Of a DNA stretch of 64,000 nt, positions 25,757 to 35,812 are shown one piece after another (positions within the stretch are counted from its first letter, which is position 1; the number at the start of each line of letters is the position of its first letter). The translations under genes were made by a program, and so were the position numbers. This DNA is from Subtercola frigoramans (lineage in GTDB: Bacteria; Actinomycetota; Actinomycetes; Actinomycetales; Microbacteriaceae). Where the stretch lies: positions 124,001 to 188,000 of the forward strand of contig NZ_JAFBBU010000001.1 in the NCBI RefSeq assembly GCF_016907385.1, written 5' to 3'. The notes below the pieces were generated by a model. The model did not search any database. It saw only the letters and a list, made by a program, of their open reading frames with translations, and was not told the origin of the DNA.

Positions 25757-27589
25757 TCAGGCGTGGCGTGGTGCGTCTGGGCCGGTGGCTGCGGCGACGG
25801 CGGGGGCCGCGTCCGGGTCGAGCTGCTCGCTCGAGGTGCCGGGTTCGATCATGGCGCCGGTGAGGTTGGCCGCAGCGAGGGCTTCGGCCGCCAGCACATC
25901 GTCGCGGGCATCCAGATCGCTTGCCTCCTGCATGGCCGACTTCGCACGCAGCGGGGGAGCCTTGAGGAAGAGGGCCAGCACGAAGGCCACCAGGATGACG
26001 GCGAGCGTGATCCAGAAGACCGAGGCGATCGCGTAGGAGAAGCCGCTGAGGAACGGGTACGCCAGGCGCGGGTCGATGACGCTCAGGAAGGCGGTGTCGC
26101 CGTTGAGCGCAGAGCCGATCGCCGCGACATCCTGGTTCTGGATCCAGCCGAGCACCTGCGTGTTCGCCGGGTTGCCCGTCACGGCCGGGTCGGTCGCCGC
26201 TGCGGCGATGCCCTGTTGCGTCGACGTCCAGCTGAACGCGTCGGCGACGGTCGTGGGCAGGCGAGTGAAGATGAACGAGAAGACGACCGCGGTGCCCAGC
26301 GTTCCACCGATCTGCCGGAAGAAGGTCGACGCGCTCGTCGCCACGCCGATGTCGCGCGGGCCGACCGAGTTCTGCGACGCGATGGTGAGCGTCTGCATCA
26401 TCTGCCCGAGGCCCAGGCCGATCATGAACATCGCGATCATCACGAAGTACAGGGGCTTGTCGACGGTGAGGTACGTCATCAGGTAGAAGCCGACGGCCAT
26501 GAACGCGGTGCCCATGACCGGGAATTTCTTGTACCGGCCGGTGCGAGCGATCATCTGCCCGCTCACGATCGACGAGATCATGAGCCCGAGAATCATCGGC
26601 AGCATCAGGAAGCCCGACTCGGTGGGCGTGCGGCCCTGAACGATCTGCAGGTAGAGCGGAATCGTCATCATGGCACCGAACATGCCGAAACCGACGAGAA
26701 CACCGAGCACGGTCGCCATCGAGAAAGTGGATGATCTGAAGAGCTTCAGCGGAATGAGTGCGTCATCGCCCATCCGGCGCTCGGCGACGATGAACGCGGC
26801 GATGCCGACGGCCGAGAGCACGTAGCAGAGCCATGCGCCGGCAGAACCCCAGCCCCACTCGCGGCCCTGCTCGGCGACGAGGAGCAGCGGAACGAGCGCG
26901 AGCACGACCATGGCCGCGCCCCACCAGTCGATGCGAACCGTGCGCTTCGTGTGGGGCAGGTGCAGGAACTTCAGCACGACAGCGAGGGCGACGATTCCGA
27001 TCGGCAGGTTGATCAGGAAGACCCAGCGCCACCCAGTGATACCGAGAATCTCGTTCGACCCGGCGAGCAGGCCGCCGAGCAGCGGGCCGATGACGCTGGC
27101 GATACCGAACGTGGCCAGAAAATAGCCCTGGTACTTGGCGCGCTCACGCGGGGCGAGCATATCGCCCATGATCGCGAGAGGCAGCGCCATCAGGCCACCG
27201 GCACCGAGGCCCTGGATGCCGCGGAAGACCGCCAGCTCGTACATCGACGTCGAGATGCCGGCCAGCAGCGAGCCCACCAGAAAGATGGTGATCGCGATGA
27301 TGAACAGCGGTCGACGTCCGAAGATGTCGGAGAGCTTGCCGTAGATCGGCGTGCTGATCGTCGACATGATCAGGTAGGCCGTCGTCACCCAGGCCTGCAG
27401 GCTCAGGCCGTGCAGGTCGTCGGAGATGGTGCGCATCGAGGTGCCGACGATGGTCTGGTCGAGGGCGGCGAGGAACATGCCCGCCATCAACGCGAAGATG
27501 ATGACCATGATCTGCCGGTGCGACATGACGCCGCCGGCATCCTTGATCGATTGGGCCCGGGCTTTGCCGGAAGTGCTGGCGCGAGACAT
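25757..27589 (-). CDS. DHA2-family (EmrB/QacA) 14-helix drug exporter
   Basis: A proton-driven efflux pump of 610 residues. It shows MFS motif D1/A: LDQTIVGTSMRTISDDLHG in helix 1, and YLIMSTISTPIYGKLSDIFGRRPLF, then FRGIQGLGAGGLMALPLAIMGDMLAPRERAKYQG (motifs B and C region). About 14 helices are visible. The C-terminal tail of about 60 residues is acidic and cytosolic. The start is ATG 27,589, with AGAGGA upstream. It converges with the methyltransferase gene. No TetR or MarR regulator is adjacent, so substrate and control are unknown. Confidence 0.9.
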   Translation of the reverse strand: MSRASTSGKARAQSIKDAGGVMSHRQIMVIIFALMAGMFLAALDQTIVGTSMRTISDDLHGLSLQAWVTTAYLIMSTISTPIYGKLSDIFGRRPLFIIAITIFLVGSLLAGISTSMYELAVFRGIQGLGAGGLMALPLAIMGDMLAPRERAKYQGYFLATFGIASVIGPLLGGLLAGSNEILGITGWRWVFLINLPIGIVALAVVLKFLHLPHTKRTVRIDWWGAAMVVLALVPLLLVAEQGREWGWGSAGAWLCYVLSAVGIAAFIVAERRMGDDALIPLKLFRSSTFSMATVLGVLVGFGMFGAMMTIPLYLQIVQGRTPTESGFLMLPMILGLMISSIVSGQMIARTGRYKKFPVMGTAFMAVGFYLMTYLTVDKPLYFVMIAMFMIGLGLGQMMQTLTIASQNSVGPRDIGVATSASTFFRQIGGTLGTAVVFSFIFTRLPTTVADAFSWTSTQQGIAAAATDPAVTGNPANTQVLGWIQNQDVAAIGSALNGDTAFLSVIDPRLAYPFLSGFSYAIASVFWITLAVILVAFVLALFLKAPPLRAKSAMQEASDLDARDDVLAAEALAAANLTGAMIEPGTSSEQLDPDAAPAVAAATGPDAPRHA

Positions 27590-27780
27590 GAAATTCCTCT
27601 GAAAGGGAGTGCGTGAGTGCGGGAGGGAGCTGCCGAAGAAAGTTTGCGTAGACTGCAAAGTTACACCTCATGAAAGACTCGTGCAACCCGAGGACTGCCT
27701 GCCTTCGCGCGCATGATTTTCTCTGCTCCCCCTTTCGGGGCACACATGTAATTCATAGATGCGAATGATGTTCTGGAGAT

Positions 27781-28665
27781 ATGCCTTCTCGTCGTGCCGT
27801 ACTTTTCTATGCCGGTGGCTCCAGCCTGATGGCCGTCGTCGGGGGTGTTGCCCTGCGCGCAACCGCAGAAGACGCGCGCCTCTCGGCAACCCCGAGCCCC
27901 ACGCCCACTCCCGTGCCTGCGGTGACCGACGCGAGCGTCGTCTCCGGTCCGCTCCTCGGCGGGGCATCGGTTGTGCTCTCGGGCTCCGATCTGGGCAAGA
28001 CGGTGTCGGTGCTCTTCGGTGGCGTGCCTGCGGAGTCGTTCTCGCTGGTGGGTGAATCACAGATCAGCGTGGTCACACCCGCGGCCGCCGACTACCAGCC
28101 GGCAACTGTCTCGATCACGCTCGCGCAGTCCGACGGCACCACCGTCGACGCTGCCCCGCAGTTCACTTACGAGGCAGTCACTGGAGTCGACCGCCAACTC
28201 CAGTACGCCTTCACGTATTGGCAGAACTACAACCTCGACGAGTGGGGCAGGTTCCCCGACAACGACTGCGGCAACTTCGTGAACCAGACCCTGCTCGCCC
28301 GCGGCTGGGAGCAGAACGACGACTGGTACAGCGACTACGCGACGACAGGTGACTACAGCTACAGCTGGATCCGCGGCAACGAGATGGACGACTACCTCGC
28401 CTCCCGGCCCGACACCACCCGACTCGAGCTGAGCGACCGGGCCAAGGTGAAGGGCGGCGATGTCGTCATGTTCGACTGGGATCCCCAGAACGGAAACGGG
28501 GTCGACCACACGATGCTCGTCTCGGGGGTGCTCACCAATGCCGATGGCAGCACCTCGATCAAGCTGGTCGGGCACACCGTCGATGCGCAGTTCCGTGACC
28601 TCGACGAAGCTATCACCGTGAGCAACCCGGGGGGCACGGCGCACTTCTTCAGCATCGCTGCGTGA
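27781..28665 (+). CDS. Exported protein with IPT/TIG-like and amidase (Amidase_6-like) domains
   Basis: A 294-residue predicted surface protein. The N-terminus (SRRAVLFYAGGSSLMAVVGGVALRATAEDARLSA) resembles a signal peptide, then a Pro/Thr linker. An Ig-like IPT/TIG fold follows (VSGPLLGGASVVLSGSDLGKTVSVLFGGVPAESF). The C-terminal half has WQNYNLDEWGRFPDNDCGNFVNQTLLARGW (putative nucleophile Cys) and DVVMFDWDPQNGNGVDHTMLVSGV (His), the pattern of NlpC/P60-like Amidase_6 domains. It probably acts in the cell wall. Divergent from the exporter gene. Confidence 0.82.
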   Translation: MPSRRAVLFYAGGSSLMAVVGGVALRATAEDARLSATPSPTPTPVPAVTDASVVSGPLLGGASVVLSGSDLGKTVSVLFGGVPAESFSLVGESQISVVTPAAADYQPATVSITLAQSDGTTVDAAPQFTYEAVTGVDRQLQYAFTYWQNYNLDEWGRFPDNDCGNFVNQTLLARGWEQNDDWYSDYATTGDYSYSWIRGNEMDDYLASRPDTTRLELSDRAKVKGGDVVMFDWDPQNGNGVDHTMLVSGVLTNADGSTSIKLVGHTVDAQFRDLDEAITVSNPGGTAHFFSIAA

Positions 28666-28754
28666 GAGAAATCGCCGTCGTCGGCGTCACAATCGCCAGC
28701 CCTGAGCACCTATTAGCTGGCTAGTGGCACAGTCGACCGCTTTACACTTGGCGA

Positions 28755-29747
28755 GTGGCAACCGACAACCCGCAGGCTCCGGATGATCGTGCCCCCGCAC
28801 CCCGGCGGCGCGACGCCCGCTCTGCGAGCCGTTCCCCCGAAAGCCCCGGCTCGCCAGAAGCCCGGCGAGCCCTTGTCAGGCGCCGCGTCATCGCCGTCTC
28901 GACCATCGTGATCGTCTTGTCGTTGTTCGTCGGCGGCACCGTCGCGGCCGTGCTCATCGCTGCCCCGCGCATCCTGCCGCCCGTGGCGAACGTCGCCGGC
29001 ACGACAACCACAGTCGCATCGCCCGGTGCAACGTCGGATGCGCCTGCCCCTGCAGTTTCACCCGTGACGCCGGCGTCACCCTCACCCTCAGCCGCCCCGT
29101 TCACGCCGCCTCCACCGCCAGGCTTCGACAAGACCCAGCTGTCGATCGACGACCCGAACAGCTACTGGTTCGTTGTGAACAAGCAGCGCCCGATCCCCGA
29201 TGCCGAGAATTTCGTGCCGAACGAGCTCACCGACCTGCCGCCTGACATGCCCAACCCGAACGGGTACCAACTGCGGCTCACGCCGATGGCGGCTCTGGCT
29301 GCCATGTTCGCCGCCGACAAGAATGAGGTCGGCACGCAGCTCGTGGCGCAAAGTGGGTACCGCGATTACAGCGTGCAGGTGAGGGCGTACCAGTACTACG
29401 TAGGGGTCGACGGCGTCGCCGGCGCAGACAAAACCAGCGCCCGCCCCGGGTTCAGCGAGCACCAGACCGGCCTCGCTATGGACATTCTCGACACGACCAG
29501 CGGGTGCACGACGGACTTCGACTGCTTCGGCAAGACCGCCTCGGGCAAGTGGCTGGCCGCCAACGCCTACCGCTTCGGCTACATTCTGCGGTACCCCGCC
29601 GACAAGACCGCCATCACGGGCTACGAGTACGAGCCCTGGCACTTCCGCTACGTCGGGACGGAGCTCTCCAACGAAATGCACAACACCGGAGTCGAGACGC
29701 TCGAAGAGTTCTTCGGCCTCCCCGCTGCTCCCGACTACGGCGGCTGA
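28755..29747 (+). CDS. VanY-type D-alanyl-D-alanine carboxypeptidase (M15B)
   Basis: A membrane-anchored cell-wall peptidase of 330 residues. A basic cytosolic start is followed by one membrane helix (VIAVSTIVIVLSLFVGGTVAAVLIAA), a Pro/Ser/Thr linker and the LAS metallopeptidase domain. Zinc ligands and catalytic residues are seen in FSEHQTGLAMDILDT (His, Asp) and EPWHFRYVG (His), with SGYRDYSVQVRAYQYYV as the Arg-containing substrate loop. It trims the terminal D-Ala of peptidoglycan stems. The GTG at 28,755 gives the usual type II anchor. The adjacent amidase-like gene has a related cell-wall role. Confidence 0.9.
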   Translation: MATDNPQAPDDRAPAPRRRDARSASRSPESPGSPEARRALVRRRVIAVSTIVIVLSLFVGGTVAAVLIAAPRILPPVANVAGTTTTVASPGATSDAPAPAVSPVTPASPSPSAAPFTPPPPPGFDKTQLSIDDPNSYWFVVNKQRPIPDAENFVPNELTDLPPDMPNPNGYQLRLTPMAALAAMFAADKNEVGTQLVAQSGYRDYSVQVRAYQYYVGVDGVAGADKTSARPGFSEHQTGLAMDILDTTSGCTTDFDCFGKTASGKWLAANAYRFGYILRYPADKTAITGYEYEPWHFRYVGTELSNEMHNTGVETLEEFFGLPAAPDYGG

Positions 29748-30081
29748 GCGACGGCCGTGAGCGCCGGTCAGGGTCTACCCACCCCGGCTGCCGCACGTGA
29801 GTCGGTTGTGCCGAACTGAGTCGGGTGTGCCGGCCTCATCGCGGCGCCGGCGACTCACTCTCCGTGGTGAAGGTCGGCGCGCAGGCGTGTCGCGCCGCGG
29901 CCGCGGGTTGAGCGGTAGTCAACCCGCACCGGTAAGGGGCTACTCACATTGGCCGCCGCCCGTGAGCCGATGGCGCCGCAGTGAGACAGGTGTAGCGGAC
30001 TCATTGCGGCGCGGGCGACTCACTTCTCGCGTGAGCCGTGGGCGCGAGGGTCTGGGGCCGCCGCCGCAGCCGCAGTCTCGG
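29748..30081. repeat. Intergenic region with two 63-bp direct repeats
   Basis: Between the convergent vanY-like and pgm genes there is no gene. Copies at 29,796-29,858 and 29,961-30,023 share CGTGAG, a GGTGTGCCGGC/GGTGTAGCGGA core, CTCATCGCGGCGC or CTCATTGCGGCGC and the end GCGACTCAC. Each copy is flanked by GTGAG and CTCAC, so each can fold as a long hairpin. Confidence 0.6.
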
Positions 30082-31707
30082 CTAGGCGCCGAGAGCGCCG
30101 TCGACGATGAGCTTGGCCTCGGCCTGCACCTGCTTCAGGTGTTCGGCCCCGAGGAACGACTCAGCGTAGATCTTGTAGACGTCTTCGGTGCCCGACGGGC
30201 GAGCCGCGAACCAGGCGTGCTCGGTGGTCACCTTGACGCCGCCGACTGCCGCGTCGTTGCCGGGTGCCCGTGACAGCTTCGCCGTGATCGGTTCGCCGGC
30301 CAGCGAGGTTGCCGGGATCGCATCACCGTCGAGCTTGGCCAGCTCTGCCTTCTGTGCTTTCGTTGCGGCGGCATCGATGCGCTCGTAGACAGGATCGCCG
30401 AACTCTGCCACCAGCTCTGCGTAGTGCTGCGACGGCGTCTTACCTGTCACCGCGAGGATCTCCGAGGCGAGCAGCGCGAGGATGATGCCGTCTTTGTCGG
30501 TCGTCCACACGCTGCCGTCGAACCGCAGGAACGACGCCCCCGCCGACTCCTCCCCACCGAACGCGACACTACCGTCGATCAGCCCGGGTACGAACCACTT
30601 GAATCCGACGGGCACCTCCCAGAGGGTGCGGCCGAGCGAGGTTGCAACCCGGTCGATCATGGAGCTGGAGACGAGCGTCTTGCCGATCGCAGCATCCGCC
30701 CGCCAGTCGGTGCGGTGCGTGTAGAGGTACTGGATCGCGACCGCGAGGTAGTGGTTCGGGTTCATGATGCCGGCGTCGGGCGTGACGATGCCATGGCGGT
30801 CGGCATCGGCGTCGTTGCCCGTTGATATGTCGTATGCGTCTTTGTTCGCCACGAGCGAGGCCATGGCATAGGGGGAGGAGCAGTCCATGCGGATCTTGCC
30901 GTCCCAGTCGAGCGTCATGAACGCCCACTGTGGGTCAACCGTGGTGTTGACCACGTCGAGGTTGAGCCCGTACCGCTCGCCGATCAGCTCCCAGTACTCG
31001 ACGCTCGCGCCCCCAAGAGGGTCTGCGCCGATGTGGATGCCCGACTCGGCGATCTTCGTCACGTCGATCACCCTCGACAGGTCTGACACGTAGTTCTCGC
31101 GGAAGTCGTAGGTGTCTGTCGGAGTCGCCTCACCGCGCTGCACGTCGACGAGCCCGGCCGCGATGATCTCATTGGCCCGGTTCGCAATCCAGCCGGTGGC
31201 GTCGGAGTCGGCCGGCCCGCCGTGGGGCGGGTTGTACTTGAAGCCGCCGTCGCGCGGAGGGTTGTGGCTCGGCGTGATCACGATGCCGTCGGCCTGGTCG
31301 AAGTGGCCGGCTTCGGCGTGGTTGTAACGAAGGATCGCATGGGAGACAGCAGGCGTGGGAGTCCATGAACCGCGCGAGTCGGTCCAGACGGTGACGCCGT
31401 TGGCGTTCAGCACCTCAAGCGCGGTGTCTTCGGCGGGCTTCGACAGCCCGTGGGTGTCGCGACCGATGAAGAGGGGCCCGGTGATGCCCTGCAGGGCCCG
31501 GTACTCCACGATCGCCTGAGTGATCGCCAGGATGTGGGTCTCGTTGAACGCGGTGTCGAGCGACGAGCCGCGGTGGCCGCTCGTGCCGAAGATGACCTTC
31601 TGCTCGGGATTCGTCACGTCTGGCGTGAGCTCGTAGTAGGCGCTCACCAGAGCATCGATGTCGACCAGGTCTTCGGGGAGGGCTCGCAGCCCGGCGCGCT
31701 CATTCAT
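30082..31707 (-). CDS. pgm: Phosphoglucomutase, alpha-D-glucose-specific
   Basis: Interconverts glucose-1- and glucose-6-phosphate; 541 residues, the normal length. Visible motifs are the N-terminal [27 protein letters not shown], the phospho-Ser loop [22 protein letters not shown], the Mg-binding [12 protein letters not shown], the sugar loop [13 protein letters not shown] and the phosphate-binding [16 protein letters not shown]. The start ATG 31,707 matches the family N-terminus ([16 protein letters not shown]); the frame upstream is spurious. It is monocistronic. Provides precursors for glycan and glycogen metabolism. Confidence 0.96.
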   Translation of the reverse strand: MNERAGLRALPEDLVDIDALVSAYYELTPDVTNPEQKVIFGTSGHRGSSLDTAFNETHILAITQAIVEYRALQGITGPLFIGRDTHGLSKPAEDTALEVLNANGVTVWTDSRGSWTPTPAVSHAILRYNHAEAGHFDQADGIVITPSHNPPRDGGFKYNPPHGGPADSDATGWIANRANEIIAAGLVDVQRGEATPTDTYDFRENYVSDLSRVIDVTKIAESGIHIGADPLGGASVEYWELIGERYGLNLDVVNTTVDPQWAFMTLDWDGKIRMDCSSPYAMASLVANKDAYDISTGNDADADRHGIVTPDAGIMNPNHYLAVAIQYLYTHRTDWRADAAIGKTLVSSSMIDRVATSLGRTLWEVPVGFKWFVPGLIDGSVAFGGEESAGASFLRFDGSVWTTDKDGIILALLASEILAVTGKTPSQHYAELVAEFGDPVYERIDAAATKAQKAELAKLDGDAIPATSLAGEPITAKLSRAPGNDAAVGGVKVTTEHAWFAARPSGTEDVYKIYAESFLGAEHLKQVQAEAKLIVDGALGA

Positions 31708-31857
31708 GGCACCAGTCTGGCATCTCCGCCCACCCTCGGCGAGGTCTTGCACTCCCTGTTGAAAAACTTCACCAGGGGGACTGCCTGTGGAGGAGCAGCC
31801 GTGCTCATCTCGACGAGCATTCGCTCCTCGGGATCGAGACGGGTCACCAATTCGGGG

Positions 31858-32955
31858 TCACGAAGTGATGTGGATGACCGCCTGCACCACGTTGCTGTGG
31901 GCGCCGGATGCTCCGCCGAGGCGGTAGCGGAAGGTGACGTCGCCGGTGTAGCCGGGCTCCGGCGTGAACGTCAGGGCACCGTCGGCTCGAACATCAAGGG
32001 CGCCGTGGGCGGGTGGATACCCGGATTCGACGGACCAGCCGTCTCGCCCGAATGGGAGGGAGTCGTTCGCCATGACGCCGTGCCGGGCATCCATCGTCAG
32101 TGTTGTGTCGGGCGCGACCGTGTATTCGTCGGTCACTGCGGTGGCCGCTGGAACAACGGCGACGGTGATCGGTATGGAGTCGCTTCGGTCGCCTCTGCCA
32201 TCCCTTGCAAAGAGGTAGATGGTGTCGGGGCCGGTGAAGGTTGCATCGTAGCTGCGGTAGGCGAGCTTTCCGTCGGTGAGGGGGACGATCTCGCCATGAC
32301 TCGCCGTCGCGTCTTCGCCGAGACGAGTGCCTGCGGGAGCGAGGCACGTCACACCCTCGAGTGTTGTGGTGGCACCGGCGCCGGACTGCGCGGGCATGAG
32401 TTCCTTGAGCCCCGTGCACGCTGGGGCGGGTGGCACAACGTCGACGTGTTCAGTGGTGCTCGGGCCACCAGCGAGGGTCGCTTTAACGAGGTTGTCGTTC
32501 GAATAGACGGTGAAATGCAGCGAGAGCGAGACGATGTCGCCCTCGTTCAAGTAGGGAATGTTGTACCAGATGAGCCGGTGCGCCGCCGAGCCGGTGAGGT
32601 CGCCGTGGCGGATCCATTCGCGCGGGACGGATGAGTCGGAGACCGACTCCATGCCGTCGATCACCAGGGTGAGTGCCGCCGTGCCGGCTTTCGTGGCGCG
32701 GAGTGTGACCCCGTAGGTGGCACTGTCGCCCGCGACGGCGGTGCGCCCGGGGCTGATGAAGCTGGTGATCACCGATTCGCCGACGATAGTCGCGGGCGGA
32801 GAATCGTCGGCCCGAGCGGCCGTTGCGCCACCGAGAGCGAGCATCGCGGACAAGCCGACCGTGGCAACACTTGCGATGAGGCTAGTGGGTGATGCGTGGC
32901 GGCCGCGGCCGCGGGTGGTTGTGACACTATTGCCTGTGATTCTGAACATATTCAT
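31858..32955 (-). CDS. Secreted protein with Big/cadherin-like C-terminal domain (paralogue 2)
   Basis: A 365-residue exported protein. It has a signal peptide (SLIASVATVGLSAMLALGGATAARA), then an Ig-like domain (VITSFISPGRTAVAGDSATYGVTLRATKAGTAALTLVIDG), a second beta domain, and a C-terminal Ig-like domain ending FRYRLGGASGAHSNVVQAVIHIT. Both flanking domains align by eye with those of 33,078-34,679 and 19,709-21,688. AAAGGATG lies 6 nt before ATG 32,955. No anchor is seen, so it is probably released or wall-bound. Function is unknown; the layout suggests adhesion or matrix. Confidence 0.8.
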   Translation of the reverse strand: MNMFRITGNSVTTTRGRGRHASPTSLIASVATVGLSAMLALGGATAARADDSPPATIVGESVITSFISPGRTAVAGDSATYGVTLRATKAGTAALTLVIDGMESVSDSSVPREWIRHGDLTGSAAHRLIWYNIPYLNEGDIVSLSLHFTVYSNDNLVKATLAGGPSTTEHVDVVPPAPACTGLKELMPAQSGAGATTTLEGVTCLAPAGTRLGEDATASHGEIVPLTDGKLAYRSYDATFTGPDTIYLFARDGRGDRSDSIPITVAVVPAATAVTDEYTVAPDTTLTMDARHGVMANDSLPFGRDGWSVESGYPPAHGALDVRADGALTFTPEPGYTGDVTFRYRLGGASGAHSNVVQAVIHITS

Positions 32956-33077
32956 GGCACATCCTTTTGCGCTCATGGAACAGGCCCCCATCGAGCCTTC
33001 TATGAAGAGACTCGACGGAGGCCGATCCATTACGCGACTTCAGAAAATGTGCAAGAGGGGGTAAATGCTTGCCTTCG

Positions 33078-34679
33078 TTACGGAGTCACGTGCATCGTCA
33101 CCGTGACCACGCCACTGTGCGAGCCGTTACGGCCGCCCAGGCGATAGCGGAAGGTGTCGTCACCTGTGAAGCCGGCTTTCGGCGTGTACGTCAGCGAACC
33201 GTCGGCACGGATGTCGAGCGAACCGTTGGCGGGTGCGTTACCCGCCTCCACGTACCAACCGTCGGGGCCAGCAGCGAACTGGTCGTTCGCGATGACGCCG
33301 TGTGCTGCATCCAGCGTCAGGGTCTGGCCCGCGGCGACGGTGAACGTGTCGGCGAGTGCGGTGGCCGGCGGAACGACGTTGATGTCGATGAACGTGGGTT
33401 CTGCGCTCTGGCCATTGTCGTTGACGGCCCAGACGGCAGTGCGCGCTTTGCCGGTGAACTTCGGGTCGTCTGCCTTGTAGACCAGAGAACTTCCTCCGAC
33501 GATGGTCACCACGCCATGGGTGTCAGGGTGCGCGCGAGTCTCGAGGTGCGTGCCTGCAGGAACATGGCAATTTACGTCGTAAAGCGTCGTCTGTTCGCCA
33601 CCGACGGGGACGACTGCTCCGGTTGCGGGTACGTCACAGGCGGGAGCATCGGGTCGCAGGTCTACTGCGGCGCGAGTTTTCGCCTGCGAGTTGACGTCTG
33701 CGTCGATCGCGACGTTCTCGGTGCCGTTGCTCGTGAAGTGCAGTGAGAGTGACTTGATCTCGCCGGCATTCATGTAGGGAACGAGATACTTGACGATCGA
33801 CGGATTTCCCGTGCCGTAGCGCACCCACGAGTCGGGGACGACAGCTTCTGTCAGACCTTCGACGCCGTGAGTATTCAGAGTCACGACGGCAGAGCCGGAC
33901 TGGGTCGCGGTCAGTGTGACGCCGTAGGTGACATCGGTACCGGCAGGAAGGGCCGTGAAGCTCTTGCCCGGGCTCACAAAGCTCGTGACGTTCATTGATC
34001 CCGCTGGCACCATGTCTGCCGCGGGATCACTTCCGGTGAGGAAGTGTGTGGAGGTGCCGATCATCGTGCCGTCCTTCTTCATCCACACGACATCCGGTTC
34101 CTTCAGAAGTCCGGTAGACGTGTCCCAGCGATAGACCGCGGTGGCGATGTACTGCGGGAAAGTGAAGGTGGCAGTGAAACACGAGGATACGCCGAGGAAC
34201 GCACAGTCAGAGGTTTCGTCCTGGGTCCAGCTCACGACGTCTCCGCGGTAGGCGTACTGCCCCAACTGGTTGACGGTCGCCCCGGGCTTGCCTTGATTCG
34301 GTGCCGCCGCGGTGCTCCGGTCGCATACCAGCGAGCCGTTGTCTGCAGTGATGCAGGTGAAACCCGAGTTGCTCTGGGGAAAGAGGCGAGGGTTCTTGAG
34401 CGCGTTGAAGGCGCTGAAGTCTTTCGCGTCCGAGTAGTAGGTCTGGTCCCAGCCGAACGTGACTCCGCCTGTCTTGCCGCCACCGAAGGGGTGATAATCA
34501 CAGCCACTCTCAAGCTGAAGGCCACTACCACCTCCACGCATGCAGGCGAGAGGCTGATGATCTTTGAATGGCCCCGTCAGATCCTTGGCGGAAGCCGCCG
34601 TGGCCCCCATCGTGGCCACAAGCCCTGCAGCCAAAAGCAAGGCCATGACCGGCCCCGCAACCTTCTTCGATACTCGCAC
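33078..34679 (-). CDS. Secreted protein with Big/cadherin-like C-terminal domain (paralogue 3)
   Basis: A 533-residue exported protein. The signal peptide is VAGPVMALLLAAGLVATMGATAASA. A unique N-terminal region of about 180 residues follows (ACMRGGGSGLQLESGCDYHPFGGG, then a Cys-containing segment), then the same Ig-like units as paralogue 2: NVTSFVSPGKSFTALPAGTDVTYGVTLTATQSG near the middle and TFRYRLGGRNGSHSGVVTVTMHVTP at the end. The start is GTG 34,679, with AAGGGAG and 6-nt spacing. It lies in tandem with paralogue 2 (122-bp gap), and a third member lies 12 kb away, consistent with duplication. Confidence 0.8.
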   Translation of the reverse strand: MRVSKKVAGPVMALLLAAGLVATMGATAASAKDLTGPFKDHQPLACMRGGGSGLQLESGCDYHPFGGGKTGGVTFGWDQTYYSDAKDFSAFNALKNPRLFPQSNSGFTCITADNGSLVCDRSTAAAPNQGKPGATVNQLGQYAYRGDVVSWTQDETSDCAFLGVSSCFTATFTFPQYIATAVYRWDTSTGLLKEPDVVWMKKDGTMIGTSTHFLTGSDPAADMVPAGSMNVTSFVSPGKSFTALPAGTDVTYGVTLTATQSGSAVVTLNTHGVEGLTEAVVPDSWVRYGTGNPSIVKYLVPYMNAGEIKSLSLHFTSNGTENVAIDADVNSQAKTRAAVDLRPDAPACDVPATGAVVPVGGEQTTLYDVNCHVPAGTHLETRAHPDTHGVVTIVGGSSLVYKADDPKFTGKARTAVWAVNDNGQSAEPTFIDINVVPPATALADTFTVAAGQTLTLDAAHGVIANDQFAAGPDGWYVEAGNAPANGSLDIRADGSLTYTPKAGFTGDDTFRYRLGGRNGSHSGVVTVTMHVTP

Positions 34680-34839
34680 TGACGTCTCCCTTTGCAATTG
34701 GCACCGTACTCGGTGAAGGAACCTTCGAATCGTGTAATCACGTGTTCCTATGAAGAGAGAGTCGGCGGGGCGGTTTCCCTTACGCGGGATGGCAGAATTC
34801 CCAGAAAATCTCGCAGCCGTCTCGCAGTAGGCTCGGGGC

Positions 34840-35802
34840 ATGCCAGCCGCACCCCCGCTCACTGACGACACCCCGCGCACCTACAGCTACCTCGGCCCCT
34901 CCGGCACCTTCACTGAAGCGGCCCTCGCGCAGGTGCCTGAGGCCGCCGGCCAGACCTGGCGCAGCGTCAACAACGTGGGTGAGGCGCTCGACGACGTCGT
35001 GTCGGGCCGCAGCGTGGCCGCGATGATCGCGATCGAGAACTCAGTGGAGGGCGGGGTGAGTGCTACGCAAGACGCGCTGGCGAGCATCCCGAACCTGCGG
35101 ATCATCGGCGAGTACCTCGTGAAGGTGCAGTTCGCGCTGGTGGCCCGGCCCGGCATCGAGCTCGAAGACGTGCACGTGGTGAACGCGCATCCGGTGGCGT
35201 ATGCGCAGTGCCGCAACTGGCTCGAGGCGAACCTGCCGACGCACGGGCACATTCCGTCGACGTCGAACGTGGCCAGCGCGCTCAACCTGTTCGACAGCGA
35301 CCTGGCCGATGCCGCCATCGCCCCGGCGCGCATCGTCTCGCATCACGAGCTGCAGATTCTGGCAGACAACATCGGCGACAATCAGAACGCCGTGACGCGC
35401 TTCGTGCTCGTCAGCCGCAGCACCACCCTGCCTGCGCCCACTGGCGCCGACAAGACGAGCATCATCGCCGAGCTGCCGGATGATCGCTCGGGCGCCCTGC
35501 TGGAACTGCTGGAGCAGTTCTCCACCCGCGGGGTGAACCTGAGCCTGCTGCAGTCTCGCCCGATCGGCGATGCCCTCGGCCGCTACCGCTTCGTGATCGA
35601 CGCCGACGGGCACGTTCTGGACGAGCGCGTGGCCGATGCGCTGATGGGACTTCGACGGTTCAGCCCGAACGTCATCTTTCTCGGGTCGTATCCGCGTGCC
35701 GACCACGCGCCGGTGGAGTACGTCGACCGTTACGACGACGAGGTGTTCATCGAGGCGCGCGACTGGCTGCGCGGGCTGGTGAGTGGCGAGCCCGAGGCGT
35801 AG
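34840..35802 (+). CDS. pheA: Prephenate dehydratase
   Basis: Converts prephenate to phenylpyruvate in phenylalanine synthesis; 320 residues. It has the N-terminal YSYLGPSGTFTEAAL, the substrate site IAIENSVEGGVSATQDAL, NAHPVAYAQCRNWL and the catalytic TRF motif in NAVTRFVLVS. A regulatory ACT domain follows (SGALLELLEQFSTRGVNLSLLQSRPIGDALGRYRFVIDADGH), so the enzyme is probably feedback-inhibited by phenylalanine. No chorismate mutase domain is fused, the usual actinobacterial form. Divergent from the secreted-protein gene. Confidence 0.95.
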   Translation: MPAAPPLTDDTPRTYSYLGPSGTFTEAALAQVPEAAGQTWRSVNNVGEALDDVVSGRSVAAMIAIENSVEGGVSATQDALASIPNLRIIGEYLVKVQFALVARPGIELEDVHVVNAHPVAYAQCRNWLEANLPTHGHIPSTSNVASALNLFDSDLADAAIAPARIVSHHELQILADNIGDNQNAVTRFVLVSRSTTLPAPTGADKTSIIAELPDDRSGALLELLEQFSTRGVNLSLLQSRPIGDALGRYRFVIDADGHVLDERVADALMGLRRFSPNVIFLGSYPRADHAPVEYVDRYDDEVFIEARDWLRGLVSGEPEA

Positions 35803-35812
35803 TTCGGGCCGG

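Noticed and set aside
31450..32634. Plus-strand open frame spanning pgm and a secreted-protein gene
   Set aside because: It crosses two real minus-strand genes and their gap, with shadow-type composition.
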